This document shows positions 7,452 to 15,262 of a DNA stretch of 24,824 nt, one piece after another. Each line of letters opens with the position of its first letter. The first letter of the stretch is position 1. This DNA comes from Fimenecus sp045594645. GTDB lineage: Bacteria > Bacillota > Clostridia > Oscillospirales > Acutalibacteraceae. The stretch is from positions 1 to 24,824 of the forward strand of contig JAZNYY010000044.1 of assembly GCA_045594645.1 (NCBI GenBank). The letters are read 5' to 3'. The notes under the pieces are model-generated. The model saw only the letters and a program-made list of their open reading frames with translations, was not told the origin of the DNA and ran no database searches. The position numbers were made by a program, and so were the translations under genes.

Positions 7452-8252
7452 ATGAGAACAAGAAAAAAGACCAAAATGAATAAAAAACAGATTTTACTTA
7501 CTTCTGTAACCACTTTGCTTGTTGTGGCAATTGCGGGAACAATAATATTTTTTGGGGTGCGTGCTGTGAAGCTTAATAAATATAAAGATTTTAGTGTAAG
7601 ACTTCCGAGAAGATTTACAATTACCGCGCACACGGGCTGTATGGGTACTGATGACAATTCAATTGAAGCAATGCGCGCAGGTGTAGCTAACGGTGCAGAT
7701 ATTATTGAATTCGATGTGCATTTTAAAGAAGACGGCACTCCCGTGCTCAGTCATGACGAGCCAAAGGGCGATGAGATGGTGCTTGAAAAAGCATTTGAAT
7801 TCCTTTCACATAATAAAAATATAAAAGCCAATGTTGATATGAAAAGCACCGCAAATATGTCAGAGGTGCAAAAGCTTGCTGACAAATATGGCATAACCAA
7901 GCAGATTTTCTTTACAGGAATTGAGTCTGAAGATGTTAAAACCATTCAAAAGGAATGTCCTCGAATTTCATATTATCTCAATATTGATGTTGACAAAGAA
8001 CAAAACACCGACAGCGAATATATAAAAACTCTTGTAAGTCAGGTTAAAACCTCGGGGGCTATCGGCATAAACTTTAATTATAAAAGTGCGAGTGCAGATA
8101 TTGTTAAAGCTTTTCACTCAAATATGCTTTATGTGTCGGTTTGGACGGTTGACGATAAGCTTCGTATGTATGAAGCTCTTGAGATTGCGCCTGATAATAT
8201 AACAACAAGAAATCCTGATGTACTTTGCGAAATAGTTGAAAATATGTCTTGA
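7452..8252 (+). CDS. Membrane-anchored glycerophosphodiester phosphodiesterase-family protein
   Basis: 266 residues: a basic N terminus, one membrane span (about 13-36), then an extracellular GDPD TIM barrel. The GDPD signature is present with His60, then NSIEAMRAGVANGADIIEFDV (Glu86, Asp88) and LSHDEP (His101), so both catalytic histidines and the metal-binding acids remain. The usual HRG triplet is HTG (Thr61), and the normal ENT is DNS, so substrate or phosphate binding may differ from textbook enzymes. The start at 7452 is supported by GGATG about 9 bases upstream; ATG 7476 is an alternative. It stands alone between a palindromic repeat and the pot promoter. Function as hydrolysis of glycerophosphodiesters or lipoteichoic-acid fragments is inferred from family. 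Confidence 0.82.
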   Translation: MRTRKKTKMNKKQILLTSVTTLLVVAIAGTIIFFGVRAVKLNKYKDFSVRLPRRFTITAHTGCMGTDDNSIEAMRAGVANGADIIEFDVHFKEDGTPVLSHDEPKGDEMVLEKAFEFLSHNKNIKANVDMKSTANMSEVQKLADKYGITKQIFFTGIESEDVKTIQKECPRISYYLNIDVDKEQNTDSEYIKTLVSQVKTSGAIGINFNYKSASADIVKAFHSNMLYVSVWTVDDKLRMYEALEIAPDNITTRNPDVLCEIVENMS

Positions 8253-8279
8253 AAATTTCATCAAAATTCGTCAAAATCA

Positions 8280-8308
8280 TTGACTTTTTTGTAAAATTTC
8301 ATTATATT
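8280..8308 (+). promoter_or_regulatory. Promoter of potABCD
   Basis: TTGACT (8280-8285), 17-base spacer, TATATT (8303-8308). The resulting leader of about 80 bases contains two small hairpins (8332-8352 and 8359-8379), the second ending just before the potA SD. Confidence 0.75.
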
Positions 8309-8394
8309 TATTTTATACCAATTAGGGTGGGGCGGTTTAAATTTTTAACCGCTCAATCCCAACTATATCTATCGGTTGGAAAGGGGCTGCATAA

Positions 8395-9504
8395 TTGAAA
8401 AACAATCCCATTATCATTGACCTTAAAAACATCAGCGTAAGCTTTGAAAATCAAAAAATACTCAATAATATCAACCTTTATATCCGTGACGGTGAGTTTT
8501 TAACCCTGCTCGGTCCTTCGGGCTGTGGCAAAACTACAACTCTGCGCATAATCGCAGGTTTTTTACAGCAGGATAGCGGCGATGTTATTTTTGAGGGTAA
8601 AAATATCAATGGTGTGCCGGCTTATAAGCGTCAGGTTAACACCATTTTTCAGCGTTATGCACTTTTCCCGCATTTGAATGTTTATGAAAATATCGCTTTT
8701 GGTCTCCGCCTTAAAAAGTGGAAAGAAGATGCCATTAAAGAAAAGGTAAGTGAAATGCTCACTTTAGTAAACCTTAAAGGCTTTGGTGCGCGTAAAATCG
8801 ATTCTCTTTCAGGCGGTCAGCAGCAGCGAGTTGCCATTGCGCGTGCTTTGGCGGTTAATCCACGCGTTGTTTTACTTGACGAGCCTTTGGGTGCTCTCGA
8901 CTTAAAGCTTCGTAAGGATATGCAAATTGAGCTTAAGAACATTCAGCAGAAATTGGGCATAACCTTTATTTATGTTACACACGACCAAGAGGAAGCTCTT
9001 TCAATGTCCGATACCGTTGTTGTTATGAATGGTGGCGAAATTCAGCAAATCGGCACTCCTCTTGATATATATAACGAGCCTAAAAACGCATTCGTTGCAG
9101 ATTTCATCGGTGAAAGTAATATTCTTGACGGCGTAATGAAAGAGGATTTCACAGTTGAATTCAACAACATTAAATTTAAGTGTGTTGACAAGGGCTTTAA
9201 ACATAATGAACCCGTTGATGTTGTTATTCGCCCCGAAGATATTGATGTTGTTTCTCCCGAAAAGGGAATGCTTCAGGGTACGGTAACATCAGTTACCTTT
9301 AAAGGTGTTCATTATGAGATTATTGTTGATATTGATAATTTCAAATGGATGATACAGACAACCGAAAAGAGTGAGGTCGGCGATGTAATCGGAATTTCAA
9401 TCGACCCTGACGAAATGCACATTATGAAAAAGTCAGAGTATTCAGGACTTTACGGTGACTACAGCTCATTCAGTGACGAGTTCGACGAACTCTCTGAAGC
9501 ATAA
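8395..9504 (+). CDS. potA: Polyamine ABC transporter ATPase PotA
   Basis: 369 residues, the normal PotA length. ATPase domain: Walker A GPSGCGKTT (40-48), Q-loop Gln86, signature LSGGQQQR (138-145), Walker B VVLLDEP (158-164) and the switch His in THDQEEA. The C-terminal third is a TOBE-like regulatory domain, with VVIRPEDIDV as its typical block. PotA energises spermidine/putrescine import through PotB and PotC. Translation begins at TTG 8395 with AAAGGGG about 9 bases before it. It is the first gene of a tightly packed potABCD operon. ATPases of the PotA, MalK and iron(III) families look alike, but the downstream PotB, PotC and PotD settle the identity. Confidence 0.95.
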   Translation: MKNNPIIIDLKNISVSFENQKILNNINLYIRDGEFLTLLGPSGCGKTTTLRIIAGFLQQDSGDVIFEGKNINGVPAYKRQVNTIFQRYALFPHLNVYENIAFGLRLKKWKEDAIKEKVSEMLTLVNLKGFGARKIDSLSGGQQQRVAIARALAVNPRVVLLDEPLGALDLKLRKDMQIELKNIQQKLGITFIYVTHDQEEALSMSDTVVVMNGGEIQQIGTPLDIYNEPKNAFVADFIGESNILDGVMKEDFTVEFNNIKFKCVDKGFKHNEPVDVVIRPEDIDVVSPEKGMLQGTVTSVTFKGVHYEIIVDIDNFKWMIQTTEKSEVGDVIGISIDPDEMHIMKKSEYSGLYGDYSSFSDEFDELSEA

Positions 9505-9521
9505 GGGGAGGTGTACGCTTT

Positions 9522-10349
9522 ATGAAAAAATCCTCCCTTGCACAAAAACTTATGAATGCTCCATATATGCTTTGGTCGGTGCTTTTCATAGTAGCGCCTC
9601 TTATAATGGTTATCTATTATGCCTTTACCGACACCACAGGGGCATTCACATTTTCTAATATCGCACAAATCGGCGATTACACAACTACATTTATACTTTC
9701 AATCAGCTACGGTGCGGTTGCAACCGCAATTTGTCTGCTGATTGCATACCCATTTGCCTATTTCCTTGCACAGACCAAGGCGTCATTCCAAAGTGTTGCA
9801 ACAATGCTTGTAATGCTTCCTATGTGGATGAGTTTTTTAATCCGTACTTATTCTTGGATTACAATTTTGGGTGAATCGGGTGTAATCAACCGCTTTTTAG
9901 GAGTTTTCGGTATTGAGCCTTTACAAATGCTCAATACAGGCGGTGCGGTTATCTTGGGTATGGTTTATAACTTCCTGCCCTATATGATTTTGCCACTTTA
10001 TACCGCAATGTCAAAAATGGATAAATCACTTATTGAAGCGGCGCAGGATTTGGGCTGTAATAAGTTCTATTGCTTAAGAAAAGTTATTTTCCCACTTACA
10101 ATTCCCGGAATTGCGAGCGGTGTTACAATGGTATTTGTGCCGAGTGTCAGCACATTCTATATTACCCAAAAGCTCGGCGGCGGTCAAATTACCTTAATCG
10201 GTGATGTTATTGAGGGTCAGTTCCAGACCGCATACAATTATAATTTAGGTGCGGCGCTCTCGCTTGTGCTTATGGTTATGATTTTAATCTGCCTCGGTGT
10301 GCTTAATTATTTCACCGACAGCGATGACGACGGAGGTGTGCTTATATGA
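9522..10349 (+). CDS. potB: Polyamine ABC transporter permease PotB
   Basis: 275 residues with six predicted membrane spans. The EAA loop EAAQDLGCNKFYCLRKVIFP, which docks on PotA, is near residue 175. It starts 17 bases after potA with a strong GGGGAGGTG ribosome site and overlaps potC by four bases (ATGA), indicating coupled translation. With PotC it forms the membrane channel for polyamines. Confidence 0.95.
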   Translation: MKKSSLAQKLMNAPYMLWSVLFIVAPLIMVIYYAFTDTTGAFTFSNIAQIGDYTTTFILSISYGAVATAICLLIAYPFAYFLAQTKASFQSVATMLVMLPMWMSFLIRTYSWITILGESGVINRFLGVFGIEPLQMLNTGGAVILGMVYNFLPYMILPLYTAMSKMDKSLIEAAQDLGCNKFYCLRKVIFPLTIPGIASGVTMVFVPSVSTFYITQKLGGGQITLIGDVIEGQFQTAYNYNLGAALSLVLMVMILICLGVLNYFTDSDDDGGVLI

Positions 10350-11170
10350 CAAAAACATCTCCTTTAGCAAAGCTTTATATCGCCCTTGTGTTCATATTCC
10401 TTTATGCACCGATGGTGGTAATGATGGTTTTCTCGTTCAACTCATCAGAGAGCACATATATCTTTGAGGGCTTTTCACTTCAATGGTATGAGCGTCTTTT
10501 TCAAGATAAAGTCACAATGGACGCACTTAAAAACACAATTGTGCTTGCGGTCACTTCGGCGGCAATTGCTACAATTCTCGGCACCTTGGCGGCTGTGGGA
10601 CTTAACTCTATGAAAAACAAATTTATAAAGTCATCTGTAATGACAGTTACAAATATCCCAATGATGAACCCCGAAATCGTAACGGGTATCTCAATGATGC
10701 TCTTGTTCGTTTTCGCAGGTGCAATGTTCAGTAAACGCGATGTTTTGGGCTTTGGCACATTGCTTATCGCCCATGTAACATTTCAGTTGCCCTATGTAAT
10801 TCTGTCCGTTCTGCCGAAGCTTCGACAAACCGATAACAGAATTTTCGAGGCGGCACAGGATTTGGGTTGTCACCCTTTGAAAGCATTTTTCAAGGTGGTT
10901 TTCCCCGCAATTCTTCCCGGTATCATTTCGGGTGCTATTATGGCATTTACATTGTCACTTGATGATTTCATAATCAGTTACTTTACAAATGGACCCGATT
11001 TTCAGACCTTGCCTATTCATATTTTCTCAATGACAAAGAAACGAGTAAAGCCCGATATGTATGCTCTTTCAACGCTCATTTTCGGTGCAATGTTCATCCT
11101 TTTAATTCTTATGAATGTGGCACAGTCACGCTCTGATAAAAAGCAAAGAGCAAAAAAGGGGGATAAATAA
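10346..11170 (+). CDS. potC: Polyamine ABC transporter permease PotC
   Basis: 274 residues, six predicted membrane spans. It has its own EAA loop EAAQDLGCHPLKAFFKVVFP and the PotC-typical LSLDDFIISYF segment after it. It overlaps potB by four bases and potD by one (TAATG), so the stoichiometry of the complex is probably set by translational coupling. A basic C-terminal tail (SRSDKKQRAKKGDK) should face the cytoplasm. Confidence 0.95.
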   Translation: MTKTSPLAKLYIALVFIFLYAPMVVMMVFSFNSSESTYIFEGFSLQWYERLFQDKVTMDALKNTIVLAVTSAAIATILGTLAAVGLNSMKNKFIKSSVMTVTNIPMMNPEIVTGISMMLLFVFAGAMFSKRDVLGFGTLLIAHVTFQLPYVILSVLPKLRQTDNRIFEAAQDLGCHPLKAFFKVVFPAILPGIISGAIMAFTLSLDDFIISYFTNGPDFQTLPIHIFSMTKKRVKPDMYALSTLIFGAMFILLILMNVAQSRSDKKQRAKKGDK

Positions 11171-12423
11171 TGAAAAAGATTATCTCTCTTTTAATAGTCT
11201 TTATAATTGTTCTTTCAATGTCTGCTTGTGGTAATAGCAACAATGAAGAAGAAACTCCAACTCAACCTATTTATACAGATGCTGAAATCTTTTCACAGGA
11301 AACTATTGAGTATTATAAAAGTCTTGGTTTGCAGGGAACTGTGCTTAATGTGTACAACTGGGGCGAATACATTGATGATGAAGAGGTTGATGTAATCACT
11401 CAGTTTGAGCGTCTTACGGGCTGTGATGTGAATTATACCACCTTTGAATCAAATGAAAATATGTATTCAAAGCTTTCGGGCGGAGGAGTAAGCTACGATA
11501 TTGTTATTCCGTCAGATTATATGATTGAGCGACTTTTGTCCGAAGAAATGCTTTTGCCACTTGATTATAACAATATTCCCAATTACTCAAAGTATTTCGA
11601 TATTGAAAAATACGGCTATCTTGTGGAAAACGGCATAAGTGATTATGCGGTAATCTATAATGTGGGAACTACCATACTTATTTATAATAAGAAAATGGTA
11701 AGCGAAGAGCCGACAAGCTGGAAAGTGCTGTGGGATGAGCAGTATAAAGGCAAGGTGCTTATGTTCAATAATCCCCGCGATGCCTTTGCGGTAGCACAGT
11801 TTGCACTCGGCCAGAGTATTAACACAACCAATATGGCAGATTGGGATGCGGCGGCTGAATATCTTTTAGAGCAACGACAGACCGTAAAGCCTGAGTATGT
11901 AATGGATGAGGTTTTCATTAAAATGGAAAGTGGCGAATACGCTTTCGCAACCTATTATGCAGGCGACTACGAGCTGATGGTTGAAAATAATCCCGACTTG
12001 GGCTTTGTGTTCCCCGAGGAAGGTGTAAACACATTTTATGACGCAATGTGTGTTCCAAAGGGCGCACAGAACAAAAAAGGCGCTGAGGCTTTTATCAATT
12101 TTATGATGGAGCCCGAAATTGCCCTTGCAAATGCAGAATACATCTATTATGCAACCCCAAATACTGCAGTTCTTGAGAATGAAGATTACTCTCTTGCGGG
12201 CAGTGAGGCGGTTTATCCCGAAAACTTACAGAATACTCAAGAGTTTCACAATCTTCCTACAGATACACTTCAGTATATGAACAACCTTTGGATGAAGGTT
12301 AAGGGCGAAAATGACGCAGGCGGGTTGTATATTGGCTTTTTCTCGGTAATTGCAGTAATAGTTGTGATACTTATAGTTCATATTTTAAAGAAAAACCGTA
12401 TGAAAAAGTATTATAATGTATAA
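11170..12423 (+). CDS. potD: Polyamine-binding lipoprotein PotD with an extra C-terminal membrane helix
   Basis: 417 residues. A lipoprotein signal ends at LSMSAC (Cys20). The mature part matches PotD: LNVYNWGEYIDDE near residue 58, the VSYDIVIPSDYMIERL block and later YAGDYELM. It delivers polyamines to PotBC. Unusually, the protein continues past the normal end into a strongly hydrophobic stretch (about 381-404) followed by a basic KKNRMKK tail, which reads as a membrane helix with a cytoplasmic end. It would therefore be anchored at both ends, by lipid and by helix. The extension adds about 50 residues to the usual length and has no frameshift. The stop is followed by a terminator. Confidence 0.93.
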   Translation: MKKIISLLIVFIIVLSMSACGNSNNEEETPTQPIYTDAEIFSQETIEYYKSLGLQGTVLNVYNWGEYIDDEEVDVITQFERLTGCDVNYTTFESNENMYSKLSGGGVSYDIVIPSDYMIERLLSEEMLLPLDYNNIPNYSKYFDIEKYGYLVENGISDYAVIYNVGTTILIYNKKMVSEEPTSWKVLWDEQYKGKVLMFNNPRDAFAVAQFALGQSINTTNMADWDAAAEYLLEQRQTVKPEYVMDEVFIKMESGEYAFATYYAGDYELMVENNPDLGFVFPEEGVNTFYDAMCVPKGAQNKKGAEAFINFMMEPEIALANAEYIYYATPNTAVLENEDYSLAGSEAVYPENLQNTQEFHNLPTDTLQYMNNLWMKVKGENDAGGLYIGFFSVIAVIVVILIVHILKKNRMKKYYNV

Positions 12424-12445
12424 TTTTATCAATTTAGCACACTAA

Positions 12446-12482
12446 AGGCTGGCCACAATATATTGTGGTCAGCTTGTTTTTT
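12446..12482 (+). terminator. Intrinsic terminator after potD
   Basis: A 14-bp stem with two G-T pairs (12446-12459 with 12462-12475) and then GTTTTTT (12476-12482). Its apex CCACAATATATTGTGG (12453-12468) also resembles an NrdR box. Confidence 0.85.
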
Positions 12483-12618
12483 ATCAATATGCAAAAACAG
12501 TCGATTTTTTGTCTTTGTACATTTTCACAATACCCAAAACCACGCATTTTCAAGGGTTTTGCACACTGAATAAAAAAATAGCTAAAAATCAACTGCTTTT
12601 TTTGTCTATTATTTTGTT
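12483..12618. other. Intergenic stretch before the nrdD promoter
   Basis: A+T-rich, without a plausible gene. Between the pot terminator and the first NrdR box I see only short A and T runs and no convincing structure. The whole gene-free gap runs from 12424 to 12733. Confidence 0.5.
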
Positions 12619-12634
12619 ACACAATATATTGACA
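12619..12634 (+). promoter_or_regulatory. NrdR box 1 (overlaps -35 of nrdD)
   Basis: ACACAATATATTGACA, a close match to the NrdR consensus (acaCwATATaTwGwgT). Its last six bases are the -35 hexamer TTGACA, so bound NrdR would block polymerase. Confidence 0.85.
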
Positions 12635-12657
12635 GAAATGTGAATATACTATAAAAT
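12629..12657 (+). promoter_or_regulatory. Promoter of the nrdD operon
   Basis: TTGACA (12629-12634), 17-base spacer, TAAAAT (12652-12657). The predicted start of transcription is near 12664, leaving a leader of about 70 bases. Confidence 0.8.
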
Positions 12658-12677
12658 GATACTTGCTCGAATTCTGA

Positions 12678-12693
12678 ACACAAGATATTGTGT
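12678..12693 (+). promoter_or_regulatory. NrdR box 2 (downstream of nrdD transcription start)
   Basis: ACACAAGATATTGTGT, near-palindromic and matching the NrdR consensus. Its centre is 59 bases from that of box 1, wider than the roughly three helical turns often seen between paired boxes. Confidence 0.85.
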
Positions 12694-12733
12694 ATCAATA
12701 AACAACAGAAACACAAAACGGAGGACTCGTAAA

Positions 12734-15049
12734 ATGATTGAAAAGATTTTAAAGCGCGACGGTCGCGAGGTCGATTTTTCAATTGAAAAAATCGCTAATG
12801 CTGTTTATCAGGCAGCAAAGGCAACAGGCGGTAACAACTATGATGAGGCAATGGATATTGCAAAAGCCGCAGTACAATATATTGAGCGTGACGGAATCAC
12901 AACTCCCACAGTTGAGCAGATTCAGGACTATGTTGAAAAAACACTTATCGAAACAGGTCACGCAAGAACTGCAAAGAAGTACATTCTTTACAGAGCAGAG
13001 CGTTCTCGCGTTCGCGAAATGAACACTCGTCTTATGAAAACTTACGAGGATTTGACCTTCGTTTCTGCAAAGGATAACGATGTTAAGCGTGAAAATGCAA
13101 ATATCGACGGCGACACCTCAATGGGTACAATGCTCAAATACGGCTCAGAGGGTGCAAAGCAGTTCAATGTACTTCACATCTTAAAGCCCGAGCACGCAAA
13201 GGCTCATCAAGAGGGCGATATCCATATTCACGATATGGACTTCTTGACTCTTACAACAACCTGCTGTCAGATTGACCTTCTCAAGCTTTTCAAGGACGGT
13301 TTCTCAACAGGTCACGGCTTCCTTCGTGAGCCCAACGACATTGCAAGCTATTCAGCTCTCGCTTGTATTGCAATTCAGTCAAACCAGAACGACCAGCACG
13401 GCGGTCAGAGTATTCCTAACTTTGACTACGGTATGGCTCCCGGTGTTAAAAAGACATATAAGAAGAAGTATATCGAAAATGTTGCAAAGGCACTTGAGCT
13501 TCTTCACGGTGCAGACGATGCAAAGGACGCAGTTAAAGCTATCTGCAATGCAATTGAAGAAAAGAACGGCGTAGCACCTTGCCTTGCAAATGATAACGAT
13601 TATCAGAAGTATGAAAATAAGGCTCTTGTTAAGGAATTCGGTATCACAGCAGAAGACGCAGAAAAGATTCAGAAGTTTGCAGTTGACAAGGCAGAAAAAG
13701 AAACTGACCGCGCAACATATCAGGCTATGGAAGCACTTGTGCATAACCTTAACACAATGCATTCTCGTGCAGGTGCGCAGATTCCTTTTTCATCAATCAA
13801 CTATGGTACAGATACTTCACCCGAAGGCCGTCTTGTAATCAAGAATGTTCTTCTTGCAACTGAAGCCGGTCTTGGTAACGGCGAAACACCCGTATTCCCA
13901 ATTCACATCTTCAAGGTTAAGGCTGGCGTAAACTATAATCCCGATGATGTGAACTATGATTTGTTCAAGCTTGCTTGCCGTGTATCAGCACTTCGCTTGT
14001 TCCCCAACTTCTCATTTATGGACGCTCCTTATAACAAGGCAACATATGTTGAGGGTGACCCCAATACAGAAGTTGCATATATGGGTTGCCGTACAAGAGT
14101 TGTTACAAATAACTATGATAAGTCTCGTCAGGTAACAGGCGGTCGTGGTAACCTTTCATTCACATCTGTTAACCTTCCAAGAATTGCTATTAAGGCTCAT
14201 GGTAACCTTGACTATTTCTTTGAAGAGCTTGACAGAAAGATTGATATCGTTATTGCACAGCTTCTTGAGCGTTTTGAAATTCAGGCAAAGAGAAGAGTTC
14301 GTAACTACCCATTCCTTATGGGACAGGGTATCTGGCTTGATTCTGAAAAACTCGGTATTGATGATGAGGTAAGAGAGGTTCTTAAGCACGGTACTCTTAC
14401 AATCGGCTTTATCGGTCTTGCAGAAACATTGAAGGCTCTTACAGGTAAGCACCACGGTGAGTCAAAAGAAGCACAGAACTTAGGTCTTGAAATTGTTCAT
14501 CATATGCGTCAGCGTACAGATGAGGCAAGTCAGGCAACAGGTATGAACTTCTCACTTATCGCAACGCCTGCTGAAGGACTTTCAGGCAGATTTGTAAGAA
14601 TGGACCGCGAGCGTTACGGCGTAATCGAGGGTGTTACTGACAGAAAGTATTACACAAACTCATTCCATGTGCCCGTATATTATCCAATTTCTGCGTTTGA
14701 TAAGATTAAGCTTGAAGGACCTTATCACGCACTTACAAACGGCGGTCATATTTCATATATTGAAATGGACGGCGACCCCACACAGAACCTTGACGCATTT
14801 GAAGCAGTAGTTCGTTGTATGTATGATGCAGGCATCGGCTACGGCTCAATCAACCACCCCGTTGACCGCGACCCCGTTTGCGGATACACAGGTATTATCG
14901 GTGATGTTTGTCCTCGTTGTGGCAGACGCGAGGGCGAGGGCGTTGATGTTGAAGTTCTCAAGAAACTCAATGGCTACAAGAAGGATGTTCACTGTTGCGA
15001 CATCAACGAGCTTGAAGAAGCAGACAAAGTGGCACATCCTGTAGAATAA
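12734..15049 (+). CDS. nrdD: Anaerobic ribonucleoside-triphosphate reductase NrdD, large part lacking the canonical glycyl-radical end
   Basis: 771 residues from ATG 12734, fixed by GGAGGA eight bases upstream; a longer frame from 12656 runs back through the promoter and NrdR box. An N-terminal ATP-cone (about 1-92) gives allosteric control. Active-site cysteines are in TTTCCQIDL (Cys177/178) and YMGCRTRV (Cys452). The end keeps part of the zinc site: VCGYTGIIGDVCPRC with Cys716, Cys726 and Cys729, and a possible later ligand in DVHCCD (753-755). In ordinary relatives this site is followed directly by the glycyl-radical motif R-R-I-T-G-Y-L. Here the chain ends with a divergent segment containing KKLNGYKK, and the canonical motif is in the next small gene. 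It reduces NTPs to dNTPs under anoxia. Confidence 0.95.
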   Translation: MIEKILKRDGREVDFSIEKIANAVYQAAKATGGNNYDEAMDIAKAAVQYIERDGITTPTVEQIQDYVEKTLIETGHARTAKKYILYRAERSRVREMNTRLMKTYEDLTFVSAKDNDVKRENANIDGDTSMGTMLKYGSEGAKQFNVLHILKPEHAKAHQEGDIHIHDMDFLTLTTTCCQIDLLKLFKDGFSTGHGFLREPNDIASYSALACIAIQSNQNDQHGGQSIPNFDYGMAPGVKKTYKKKYIENVAKALELLHGADDAKDAVKAICNAIEEKNGVAPCLANDNDYQKYENKALVKEFGITAEDAEKIQKFAVDKAEKETDRATYQAMEALVHNLNTMHSRAGAQIPFSSINYGTDTSPEGRLVIKNVLLATEAGLGNGETPVFPIHIFKVKAGVNYNPDDVNYDLFKLACRVSALRLFPNFSFMDAPYNKATYVEGDPNTEVAYMGCRTRVVTNNYDKSRQVTGGRGNLSFTSVNLPRIAIKAHGNLDYFFEELDRKIDIVIAQLLERFEIQAKRRVRNYPFLMGQGIWLDSEKLGIDDEVREVLKHGTLTIGFIGLAETLKALTGKHHGESKEAQNLGLEIVHHMRQRTDEASQATGMNFSLIATPAEGLSGRFVRMDRERYGVIEGVTDRKYYTNSFHVPVYYPISAFDKIKLEGPYHALTNGGHISYIEMDGDPTQNLDAFEAVVRCMYDAGIGYGSINHPVDRDPVCGYTGIIGDVCPRCGRREGEGVDVEVLKKLNGYKKDVHCCDINELEEADKVAHPVE

Positions 15050-15085
15050 AAACAAACAATATTTCAATTTTAAGGAGGCATAACA

Positions 15086-15262
15086 ATGGCTAAGAAAGAA
15101 AAAGTAATGGTTGGCGAAGGCGTAGGATTTGAGAGAATCCGCAGAATTACAGGCTACCTTGTTGGTACTCTTGATAGATTTAACGATGCTAAATATGCAG
15201 AGGTGCAAGACAGAGTTAAGCATTCAATCGGCACAGGCAAGGGAGAAATGGAGCAGGTATAA
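15086..15262 (+). CDS. Separate glycyl-radical domain of NrdD (58 residues)
   Basis: 58 codons with a strong AAGGAGG (15072-15078) seven bases before ATG 15086. The product contains the class III reductase C-terminal signature FERIRRITGYLVGTLDRFND, with Gly23 as the expected radical site, then the family's basic RVKHS tail. It begins 36 bases after the nrdD stop and its own stop shares a base with the nrdG start (TAATG). It is therefore translated as its own protein, sandwiched between nrdD and its activase. The likely role is to supply the radical glycine to NrdD in trans, as the spare-part protein GrcA (YfiD) does for pyruvate formate-lyase. Identity of the motif is clear; the trans mechanism is inferred. 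Confidence 0.9.
   Translation: MAKKEKVMVGEGVGFERIRRITGYLVGTLDRFNDAKYAEVQDRVKHSIGTGKGEMEQV

Noticed and set aside
12656..12733. N-terminal extension of nrdD to 12656
   Set aside because: It would be coded across the promoter -10 and NrdR box 2; GGAGGA points to ATG 12734, and the protein then starts with the standard ATP-cone.
15086..15262. Treating the glycyl-radical ORF as a frameshift fragment of nrdD
   Set aside because: It has its own strong ribosome site, a 36-base gap and a coupled start for nrdG; the large protein has its own distinct tail.
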